From positions 1-7,922 of the forward strand of contig DAOWOF010000102.1 in NCBI GenBank assembly GCA_030642205.1: 7,922 nucleotides of DNA, in the 5' to 3' direction. Numbering within the stretch: the stretch's first letter is position 1; each line of letters starts with the position of its first letter. The notes under the pieces are model-generated. The model saw only the letters and a list, made by a program, of their open reading frames with translations, made no database searches and was not told the DNA's origin. The stretch is from Desulfobacteraceae bacterium. GTDB lineage: Bacteria; Desulfobacterota; DSM-4660; Desulfatiglandales; Desulfatiglandaceae. Both the position numbers and the translations under genes were made by a program. Positions 1 through 5,178 of this stretch are shown here, piece by piece.

Positions 1-279
1 AAGAGCTCTTCGTGAATCTGGCACCTGGATGAGAGGAATACTATAAGGATTTGGCAGATTGCCTTCGGTTTTTTCCGCGACTACAGCTATCGCGCCCTGT
101 TTGATTGCATGATTAATGAACTTGTGTCCGTCAAGAGTATGACCCTTTAATGCCACAAATAAATAATCTTGCCCGACTTTTCTGGAATCACAGGCAATAC
201 CTTTAATAAAGGCTTGTTTATTGAGATGGAAATTCGCAACCGTTATTACCAGGTTCTTTAGTAATTTCTCAATATTCAT
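1..279 (-). CDS. murE: UDP-MurNAc-tripeptide synthetase MurE, N-terminal 93 residues (cut by window edge)
   Basis: MurE is the cytoplasmic, ATP-dependent Mur ligase that adds the third amino acid (usually meso-diaminopimelate in Gram-negatives) to UDP-MurNAc-L-Ala-D-Glu. Only the N-terminal substrate-binding domain is present. It starts MNIEKLLKN at position 279 and runs off the window at base 1 after 93 codons. The family signature is clear: GIACDSRKV (the DSR uridine-binding motif, about residues 25-33), then LFVALKG, then DGHKFI, followed by AIKQGAIAVVAE and VPDSRRAL, all typical of MurE. An AAGGA ribosome-binding site (complement of 290-294) sits about 10 bases before the ATG, which supports this start. 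It lies downstream of ftsI in the usual mra/dcw order but is separated by an unusually long 148-base gap. The ATP-binding and catalytic domains lie outside the window, so substrate specificity cannot be judged. Confidence 0.93.
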   Translation of the reverse strand, partial: MNIEKLLKNLVITVANFHLNKQAFIKGIACDSRKVGQDYLFVALKGHTLDGHKFINHAIKQGAIAVVAEKTEGNLPNPYSIPLIQVPDSRRAL

Positions 280-427
280 TGTCTTTGAATCCTTGCCTGC
301 ATTGAACCTTACTTCGATCACACAATTTTCAACGTAGCACAACTACGCCTGCGGCTTTGTCCAGTCAGATCAACCAGTCCAACCTGAATCTGAACGCGAT
401 ATTATCCAACTTATTTCCGGACAAGTC
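280..427 (-). repeat. Structured intercistronic element between ftsI and murE
   Basis: This non-coding stretch interrupts an otherwise tightly packed operon. Read on the minus strand it contains nested inverted repeats. An outer TTGTCC/GGACAA pair lies at 419-424 and 357-362. Inside it is TCAGAT/ATCTGA at 388-393 and 365-370. Then comes a hairpin CGTAG-TTGTG-CTACG (333-347) and a TTGAA/TTCAA pair at 328-332 and 302-306. The outermost arm touches the ftsI stop region, and the element ends just before the murE ribosome-binding site. The layout resembles a dispersed intergenic repeat that folds in RNA and could tune expression between ftsI and murE. I have a weak recollection of similar GCAGGCGTAGTTGTGCTACG-type repeats in deltaproteobacterial genomes, which I cannot verify here. 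No open reading frame or promoter was recognised in it. Confidence 0.45.
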
Positions 428-2380
428 CTAAGTCGGAGATTTAAAGTATACTTTAAGTGAGCGTATCCCCTTCAGAGCTGATCCGGCTGCCGGTTCTTGC
501 CGAAAAGCCAAACCGGAACCTTTTAAAACCACTTTAATGCCCAGTGCCCTCCCTTTATTAAGGACTTCACGCATCCCCAGACCTTTTAAGCTGGGTAGAG
601 AACCAGCTTTAATCCGAATGGGGTCAGGTGGAGGTGGTGGAGAATTTAGTTGTTTATCTAAACCTGATCTTGCCACATTCCTGGCAAATCTGGTACTTGG
701 ATTAATCCTGAAATGATTTAAAGCCCATTGACCTACTTCCTTGAAGACAGGGCCTGCCACGTAACCTCCAAATGGAATCCCTCTGGGTTCATCAATAATG
801 ACTGCAATGACCATTTTTGGCCTGTCAGATGGTACGAATCCAACAAAGGTAGCAATATGTTTTCGCCTTGAATATCTTTTTGTTTTTGGATTGACCTTTT
901 GGGATGTTCCAGTTTTGCCGGCAACTGTAAAACCCATAATTGCAGCCTGGACGCCAGTTCCATCCTCGGTTGCAACTCCTTCAAGGATATGGGTTACCTT
1001 TAGGGCCGTTTCCCTGGAAATAACCTCTCTGATTACCCTTGGTTTGGTTTCTTCCACTTTACCATTTTCATCTATAATCTTTTTGACCACATAGGGCTTC
1101 ATCAATTTTCCACCATTGGCAATTACCGACATGGCCATGGCTAATTGTAGTGAAGTAATAGTCATTCCCTGTCCAAAATACATATTTATTTCTTCAATAG
1201 GCTTGATACTTTTAATACCCCTTAAAAAGCCATTCCTTTCTCCTATGAGGTCTATGTTTGTTTTTTCGCCAAAACCAAATTTTTTTAGATACTCGTAAAA
1301 CTTTTTATAACCGAGTTCCTGACCTATCTTGACTGCACCTATATTGCTTGAAGTTTTAATGATATCAGCTACATTTAAGATCCCTGCTTCATGGGTATCA
1401 TGAATTATATTATTCCCTATCTTAAATTCTCCCTGTTCACAATCAAAAAGGGTCAGAGGCGATACCACTTTTTCCTGCAAACTGGCTGCTAAAAGAAAGG
1501 CCTTCATAGTAGAACCTGGCTCATAAACATCTGTGATAGCTCTATTGCGCCATTGAGAAGGTTTGCACCTGGAAAAATTATTAGGATCAAATTCCGGTAC
1601 TATGGCCATTGCCAGGATTTCTCCATTCGCAGGATTTACGACCAAACATTGGCCACTTACGGCCCTGGACCGTTTTACCGCTTTTTTGAGGGCCTTTTGT
1701 GCATTGTATTGAAGATCCTGGTCAATGGTAAGCACCAGATCATGAACTCCATTATTAAAAGGCAGTGTCTGCGTTACGGAAAAAGCTCTTCGACAGGCAT
1801 CTCGTAAAAAAGTCAACCTGTATGGAGAGCCCTTTAATATGTGGTCATATTTTTTTTCAAGGCCTTCAAGCCCCTGGTTATCAGCCCCTACAAAACCAAT
1901 CAGATGAGATCCTGTCTCTCGGGCGGGATAATATGATCTTAGCTCAGGGACTACTACAATTCCCTGCAGGGACAAATCCTTGACCTGTTTACCAAGGTCG
2001 GAAGAAATTTTTCTGTTCAGCCAAATAAAGGAGCTTTCTTTATTTAATATTCTCATAAGCTGATTGCGATTTCGCCCCAGGATGGGGGCCAGCTTAATGG
2101 CTGCTTCCTTTTTGTCTTTTATATATTTGGGATGCGCGTAGACAGAGGTGACTTCAATACTGAGTGCCAGCTCCTTACCTTCCCGATCATAGATAGTTCC
2201 CCGTTTTGAAGGTATAATTTTTGTTTTTAAATAACCAGCACGAGCAATAGATTTCAAGTGCTCTCTTTGGATCACTTGAAGCTGATAGGCCCTGAATATG
2301 ATAATACCCAAGCCGATCAGAAATAAGACTTCCACCAAATAAATTCGAAACCGGATCCATTTTTTATCGACAACATTCAT
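428..2380 (-). CDS. ftsI: Septal peptidoglycan transpeptidase FtsI (PBP3-type, class B PBP with PASTA domain)
   Basis: FtsI cross-links septal peptidoglycan in the periplasm as part of the FtsW-FtsI-FtsQLB divisome. The 650-residue protein begins with a short basic cytoplasmic tail and one membrane anchor (about residues 14-34). A PBP dimerisation domain follows (about 55-210, with RGTIYDREG at 60-68). The transpeptidase domain then shows all three penicillin-binding motifs: STMK with catalytic Ser290, SSN at 344-346 and KTGT at 489-492. A run of five prolines (581-585) links to a single C-terminal PASTA domain (about 592-648). PASTA is absent from E. coli FtsI but common in deltaproteobacterial and Gram-positive homologues. 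The start ATG overlaps the ftsL stop as ATGA, and no strong ribosome-binding site precedes it, so translation is probably coupled to ftsL. The alternative name Spo5D/PBP2x-like would describe the same architecture; in this gene order FtsI is the safe call. The stop is TAG. Confidence 0.95.
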   Translation of the reverse strand: MNVVDKKWIRFRIYLVEVLFLIGLGIIIFRAYQLQVIQREHLKSIARAGYLKTKIIPSKRGTIYDREGKELALSIEVTSVYAHPKYIKDKKEAAIKLAPILGRNRNQLMRILNKESSFIWLNRKISSDLGKQVKDLSLQGIVVVPELRSYYPARETGSHLIGFVGADNQGLEGLEKKYDHILKGSPYRLTFLRDACRRAFSVTQTLPFNNGVHDLVLTIDQDLQYNAQKALKKAVKRSRAVSGQCLVVNPANGEILAMAIVPEFDPNNFSRCKPSQWRNRAITDVYEPGSTMKAFLLAASLQEKVVSPLTLFDCEQGEFKIGNNIIHDTHEAGILNVADIIKTSSNIGAVKIGQELGYKKFYEYLKKFGFGEKTNIDLIGERNGFLRGIKSIKPIEEINMYFGQGMTITSLQLAMAMSVIANGGKLMKPYVVKKIIDENGKVEETKPRVIREVISRETALKVTHILEGVATEDGTGVQAAIMGFTVAGKTGTSQKVNPKTKRYSRRKHIATFVGFVPSDRPKMVIAVIIDEPRGIPFGGYVAGPVFKEVGQWALNHFRINPSTRFARNVARSGLDKQLNSPPPPPDPIRIKAGSLPSLKGLGMREVLNKGRALGIKVVLKGSGLAFRQEPAAGSALKGIRSLKVYFKSPT

Positions 2381-2745
2381 GGTAAAATAATGATTTGCTC
2401 AGGCGATGGCTGGTTTAGCCCTAGCTTTTCCATAGCAAGCCTTTCCAGGTTTTGGGTTGATTTCAGATATGCCAGCTCCAGCCTCAGGCTTCTGTTTTTT
2501 TCTCTTAAACACTTTTCTTCTTTTTGTAACTCGCTAATATTATAGCCTATTTGTGTCCGTTCAAATGTTGACCAAACATAACCGATTCCGCTGATCATAA
2601 AGATCATAGACAGAATTATGGCCAAAGCAATCTGCCTTGTATTGATATCAAAGATCTGTCTCTTTATGCGGGTATTCTTAATTCTGACACCAGTTGTGGC
2701 GTTACGGATTCTTTTCATATGTGATGATTTATCTATCTTTTTCAT
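2377..2745 (-). CDS. ftsL: Cell division protein FtsL
   Basis: FtsL is a small bitopic membrane protein of the FtsQLB subcomplex that helps activate FtsWI. The sequence shows the family architecture rather than strong residue conservation. It has a very basic cytoplasmic N-terminus (about residues 1-37, many Lys/Arg) and one transmembrane helix (about 38-58). A heptad-like, charged coiled coil follows (about 68-98, ISELQKEEKCLREKNRSL). The end carries the FtsL/DivIC-type motif LERLAMEKLGL (100-110) before PSPEQIIIL. The length of 122 residues is normal. A good AAAGGA ribosome-binding site (complement of 2752-2757) lies 6 bases before the ATG. The gene starts one base after the rsmH stop and its TGA overlaps the ftsI ATG, so rsmH, ftsL and ftsI form one translationally coupled unit. 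A second ATG at codon 10 is a less likely start. The identification rests strongly on position between rsmH and ftsI. Confidence 0.88.
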   Translation of the reverse strand: MKKIDKSSHMKRIRNATTGVRIKNTRIKRQIFDINTRQIALAIILSMIFMISGIGYVWSTFERTQIGYNISELQKEEKCLREKNRSLRLELAYLKSTQNLERLAMEKLGLNQPSPEQIIILP

Positions 2746-2746
2746 A

Positions 2747-3682
2747 TCAAATCCTTTCTGCTGCCCTTAAGATTGCACTTCTTGCTTTCGGATTTTCAGC
2801 TATCTCTTTATTTTCCGCTTTTATCCCTTTTTTAAATAAGCGCTTAAAAAGCGGCCTTTTTCCACAGACACATCTCGGAAAATCAGGTGGGCATGTGCAT
2901 GGTCTTTCCCAAGTTGCCATGGATTTTTTTCCAAGTCTATCTTCAAGCGAATGATAGGATAAGATTACTAATCTGCCTTCCTGTGCCATAAGTAAAGGAA
3001 TCTTGGCCAAAAAGGTCTGAAAATTATTAAGCTCTTGATTGATAGCTATCCTTAAGGCTTGAAATGATTTTGTTGCAGGGTGTCTTTTTCTGGGGCTATA
3101 GGTTCTTGGTATTACTTCCGCAATAATATTTGCCAACTGGAGGGATGTCTTTATTGGTTGTTTTCTACGCGCCTGAGCAATGCTCCCCGCAATTAATTTT
3201 GCCCTTTTTTCTTCACCATAATTTTTTAATATCCATGCAATTTCCTTTTGACTTTTTTTATTAACCAGATCAAATGCTGTTTTCCTGTCATAGGGGTTCA
3301 TCCTCATATCGAGCGGCTCATCTGCCTTAAAGCTAAAACCTCGTCCAGAATGTTCCAGTTGAAAGGTGGACATCCCCAAGTCCAGAAGTACCCCATCTAC
3401 CTTGGGGATGTTCTTTTCCTTCAGGATTACATCTAAATCGGCATAATTTGCTTGAATCACATCTACCCTTATTGTTTGTAAGGCTAGCCTTTTTGACGAC
3501 AGCTTTACAGCTTCAGGATCACGATCAAGACAGATTAAGCGGCCTTTTGACGAAAGTTTTTTGCAGATGGAAAGGCTGTGCCCCCCCGTTCCCACTGTGG
3601 CATCTACATAGATACCTGCGGGATTATTAACAAGATAATTTGTGACCTGCCGGACAAGAACCGGTTTATGCGGGTATTCCAG
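2747..3682 (-). CDS. rsmH: 16S rRNA (cytosine(1402)-N(4))-methyltransferase RsmH, probable CTG start
   Basis: RsmH (MraW) uses S-adenosylmethionine to methylate N4 of C1402 in the 16S rRNA decoding centre. Starting at CTG 3682 the protein is 311 residues, the normal family length, and opens with EYPHKPVLVRQV and then GIYVDATVGTGGHS, which holds the SAM-binding GTGGH (31-35). Further motifs are DRDPEAV (53-59), LDLGMST (100-106), GFSFKADEPLDMRM and SYHSLEDR (242-249). A four-cysteine cluster C-x-C-x6-C-x-C follows at 262-273, a known variant in this family. The first conventional in-frame start is GTG 3595. Using it would delete 29 residues, including the conserved N-terminal HxPVL and VDAT segments, and would begin inside the SAM motif, so it is unlikely. 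Between the in-frame mraZ TAG (3692-3694) and 3595 there is no ATG, GTG or TTG. CTG 3682, or less likely ATA 3688, is therefore inferred. A weak AGAG Shine-Dalgarno-like stretch overlaps the mraZ stop, 7 bases upstream. The gene is 9 bases downstream of mraZ. Confidence 0.92.
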   Translation of the reverse strand: MEYPHKPVLVRQVTNYLVNNPAGIYVDATVGTGGHSLSICKKLSSKGRLICLDRDPEAVKLSSKRLALQTIRVDVIQANYADLDVILKEKNIPKVDGVLLDLGMSTFQLEHSGRGFSFKADEPLDMRMNPYDRKTAFDLVNKKSQKEIAWILKNYGEEKRAKLIAGSIAQARRKQPIKTSLQLANIIAEVIPRTYSPRKRHPATKSFQALRIAINQELNNFQTFLAKIPLLMAQEGRLVILSYHSLEDRLGKKSMATWERPCTCPPDFPRCVCGKRPLFKRLFKKGIKAENKEIAENPKARSAILRAAERI

Positions 3683-3691
3683 TTTTATACT

Positions 3692-4129
3692 CTATATCCC
3701 TAATTCTGATAGGGCCTGACTGGCATCCGGAAAGTCGTTTTGAGCCTTAAGAAAGATATCTTCCCATTTTTCCTTATCCCAGATTTCAAATTTTTTCAGC
3801 TGCCCAACCAAAAATACTTCTTTCTTCAAACCTGCAATCTTTCGTAATTCGGGGGGCAGGGTAATTCTTCCTTGTTTAAGTGGACATTCTACAGCGCCTG
3901 AAATAAAATATCTAAAATAGGTAACGACTTCTTTTTTGAATTGAGGCAGGTTCATTGCTTTTTCCTCAATATCCTTCCAGTCATCCCTGGTATAGGCCCA
4001 AAGGCATGCTTCATGGTTAGTTACGACTAGACAATCGTCCCCTTTTTCATCTAATATGATTTTAAACCGTTTAGGTATTGCTAAACGGCCTTTGACATCA
4101 AGATTATGTGTTGAGCGACCTTTAAACAT
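3692..4129 (-). CDS. mraZ: Transcriptional regulator MraZ
   Basis: MraZ is a ring-forming, AbrB/SpoVT-fold DNA-binding protein that normally heads the mra/dcw operon and represses its own promoter. The 145 residues contain the two tandem swapped-hairpin repeats. The first opens MFKGRSTHNLDVKGRLAIPKR's family motif, with DVKGR at 11-15. The second has KQGRITLPPELR at 85-96, followed by AGLKKEVFLVGQLKKFEIWD (99-118), the conserved MraZ stretch. The length is normal (E. coli 152). In the second repeat the usual DxxGR aspartate seems to be missing (ECPLKQGR), as if one codon had been lost; the first repeat is intact. The ribosome-binding site is weak (AAGAAA). Upstream are a good promoter and a four-copy box array matching MraZ sites, so autorepression is likely. 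The stop is TAG and the rsmH coding frame continues in the same phase after it. Confidence 0.95.
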   Translation of the reverse strand: MFKGRSTHNLDVKGRLAIPKRFKIILDEKGDDCLVVTNHEACLWAYTRDDWKDIEEKAMNLPQFKKEVVTYFRYFISGAVECPLKQGRITLPPELRKIAGLKKEVFLVGQLKKFEIWDKEKWEDIFLKAQNDFPDASQALSELGI

Positions 4130-4147
4130 AGATTTCTTATATTAATG

Positions 4148-4184
4148 ACACTTTGTGCTACTTTTTACCATTCTGTGACACATT
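4148..4184 (-). promoter_or_regulatory. Putative MraZ-box array (four repeats, 10-base period)
   Basis: Read on the minus strand, four heptamers start every 10 bases: AATGTGT (4184-4178), AGAATGG (4174-4168), AAAGTAG (4164-4158) and AAAGTGT (4154-4148), each separated by 3 bases. MraZ sites are known as several short direct repeats with 10-base spacing. In E. coli they are TGGG plus a 5-6 base spacer, and in Mollicutes AAAGTG[T/G] plus 3 bases. The array here fits the latter form well. The first box overlaps the -10 of the mraZ promoter and the rest lies in the early transcribed region, which suits repression. The assignment is from pattern and position; binding was not shown. Confidence 0.68.
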
Positions 4185-4210
4185 AGTGCAAGAATAAAAC
4201 CACATGTCAA
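4182..4210 (-). promoter_or_regulatory. Sigma70-type promoter of the mra operon
   Basis: On the minus strand a perfect -35 TTGACA (4210-4205) is followed by 17 bases and ACTAAT (4187-4182, 4 of 6 matches to TATAAT). This predicts a transcript start near 4175, about 46 bases before the mraZ ATG. The -10 overlaps the first MraZ box. A second, weaker -35-like TTGCAC (4191-4186) lies inside it and was not preferred. Confidence 0.6.
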
Positions 4211-4240
4211 GGGAAAAGGAACAAAGCATTAAGCTATGAT

Positions 4241-4279
4241 ATTAAACGATAAAACAGTCATACTGTTTTATCGTTTAAT
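4241..4279. repeat. 39-base perfect palindrome (18-bp arms, 3-base loop)
   Basis: ATTAAACGATAAAACAGT (4241-4258) is followed by CAT and then by its exact reverse complement (4262-4279). It lies 31 bases upstream of the mraZ -35 and has no coding role. The stem is AT-rich (5 G/C pairs of 18), with a short T-rich tail TGATCTGTTTTT on the plus side. It could be a hairpin terminator blocking plus-strand transcripts, an operator for a dimeric regulator, or a protein-binding/replication-type palindrome. There is no plus-strand gene to its left that needs terminating, so the function is open. Confidence 0.75.
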
Positions 4280-4430
4280 TGATCTGTTTTTACGTTAATT
4301 AAGTTAAAACAACAACAGGGGTATCCAATTTACTGGAAGTCTTTCAAAATATTATATAATTTAAAAAAAATTCATATCTTAATAACAGGTAAGCCCTTAT
4401 TGAAAATAAACAGTAATGCTTGTCAACTTA

Positions 4431-4459
4431 TTGACATATGTTGTGATTTAACGAATAAT
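4431..4459 (+). promoter_or_regulatory. Strong sigma70-like promoter with overlapping inverted repeats
   Basis: TTGACA (4431-4436), a 17-base spacer and AATAAT (4454-4459, 5 of 6 matches) form a good plus-strand promoter, predicting a start near 4466. The -35 is the right arm of TGTCAA-CTTA-TTGACA (4421-4436), and the -10 lies within AACGA-ATAA-TCGTT (4450-4463), so both could be operators. The first gene downstream starts at 4782, which would leave a leader of about 316 bases containing the 4529-4639 inverted repeat. A small RNA is an alternative product. This is a sequence match only. Confidence 0.45.
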
Positions 4460-4528
4460 CGTTCAATTCATTCAATAAATGCAGACATCCCCTGAATGTA
4501 TTAAATAGTGCCTAAATGAAAACTATCG

Positions 4529-4639
4529 TTTCGAAGTCTGCGTTTAGATCAAGGTTTTAATCCTTAAAATATCCAATGTATTCCTGCGGTTATAATTTTG
4601 ATCTTTCTTGCCCTTGACAGATAAACGCAGACTTCGAAA
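4529..4639. repeat. 111-base element with 18-bp perfect inverted ends (MITE-like or RNA hairpin)
   Basis: TTTCGAAGTCTGCGTTTA (4529-4546) is exactly reverse-complemented at 4622-4639. The similarity continues inwards after a 2-base offset (TCAAGG at 4549-4554 against CCTTGA at 4612-4617). The interior is AT-rich and has no open reading frame. A third, diverged copy of the arm core, TAAATGCAGACATC, lies upstream at 4476-4489 (12 of 14 matches to 4622-4635). The size and ends suit a miniature inverted-repeat element, but no convincing target-site duplication was seen at its borders. If transcribed from the 4431 promoter it would form a long stem in the leader RNA. Confidence 0.5.
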
Positions 4640-4642
4640 AAT
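4614..4642 (+). promoter_or_regulatory. Candidate sigma70 promoter for the small exported protein / murA
   Basis: A perfect TTGACA (4614-4619), 17 bases, then AAAAAT (4637-4642, 4 of 6 matches to TATAAT). The -35 lies just inside the right arm of the 111-base inverted-repeat element, and the -10 spans its outer edge, so the element may supply an outward promoter. The predicted start is near 4649, giving a leader of about 130 bases to the ATG at 4782. Confidence 0.4.
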
Positions 4643-4771
4643 CCTGAATTTTTGTTAAGACAATAAATAAAGTTTTATAAGATTTAGCCAAAAATCTTTT
4701 ATGGATACTATGGAGTTTCAGATAATTGATTTTAAAAGGTCACCAAGTTTTTAGACCTGAACTTTATCCAT

Positions 4772-4776
4772 GGAGG
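4772..4776 (+). promoter_or_regulatory. Ribosome-binding site that decides the start of the small exported protein
   Basis: GGAGG at 4772-4776 is five bases before ATG 4782. The earlier in-frame ATG at 4770 overlaps this site, so 4782 is the likelier start. The ATG at 4777 is in another frame. Confidence 0.7.
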
Positions 4777-4781
4777 ATGTT

Positions 4782-5138
4782 ATGGCAAAAATGGTTATTC
4801 TTTTTTTGATCATCTCTTTGGTTTTTGAACCAAATTTATGGGCGTCACAATACTTGATAAATGTCTTTGATGAATACTATGGGGTCTGTAATATCCTTTA
4901 TCGCCGTGCTTTTCATCATGTCTGGGAGGTTGATACTGTATATGGTAAACGTTTTCTGGTTTTAAGGAGTGCTACAAATAATGCCTATGAGCGTTCTCAC
5001 AGGGAAAAAATAAGAAAATACCTGAGTGAAAAGGCCTCTTTTAAAATTAATGTGCCAGCCAGTGAAGATAACCATTTTAGGTATAGCCTCCAAAATAGCA
5101 TGATTATAAGAGTTAATATTAATTGGGTTACCAAATAA
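4782..5138 (+). CDS. Small exported protein of unknown function
   Basis: The family is not recognised. From ATG 4782 the protein is 118 residues; the in-frame ATG at 4770 would add MEDV but lies on the ribosome-binding site. The N-terminus is a probable Sec signal peptide: MAK, a hydrophobic core VILFLIISLVF and a possible cleavage after LWA (about residue 21). A short N-terminal anchor is an alternative. The mature part of about 97 residues is rich in Tyr, Arg, His and Asn (EYYG, RRAFHHVWEVD, YERSHREKIRKY). It has one cysteine and no recognisable catalytic motif. Base composition matches the neighbours on the left-hand genome. murA starts 40 bases downstream on the same strand, so the two may be cotranscribed, but this does not establish a cell-wall role. 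No terminator was seen after it. Confidence 0.7.
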   Translation: MAKMVILFLIISLVFEPNLWASQYLINVFDEYYGVCNILYRRAFHHVWEVDTVYGKRFLVLRSATNNAYERSHREKIRKYLSEKASFKINVPASEDNHFRYSLQNSMIIRVNINWVTK

Positions 5139-5178
5139 GAGTATCCCCTTGATTCTCATCGGAAAAGAAAATTATTAA

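Noticed and set aside
798..1983. Several plus-strand open frames over ftsI
   Set aside because: They are opposite to continuous FtsI homology with all three catalytic motifs and show no protein family features.
2747..3595. RsmH beginning at GTG 3595 (282 residues)
   Set aside because: It would start within the SAM-binding VGTGGH motif and drop 29 upstream codons that match the family (EYPHKPVL, GIYVDAT).
4421..4650. A CRISPR array suggested by repeated TAAAYGCAGAC motifs
   Set aside because: There are only three copies, in mixed orientation, with irregular spacing and no repeat-spacer pattern.
4679..4700. Intrinsic terminator AAGATTT/AAATCTT before the exported protein gene
   Set aside because: The 7-bp stem is almost all A/T and is followed by only two or three T residues, too weak to call.
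4770..4781. ATG 4770 as start of the small exported protein
   Set aside because: It overlaps the GGAGG ribosome-binding site that serves ATG 4782, and the added MEDV would put acidic residues before the signal peptide.
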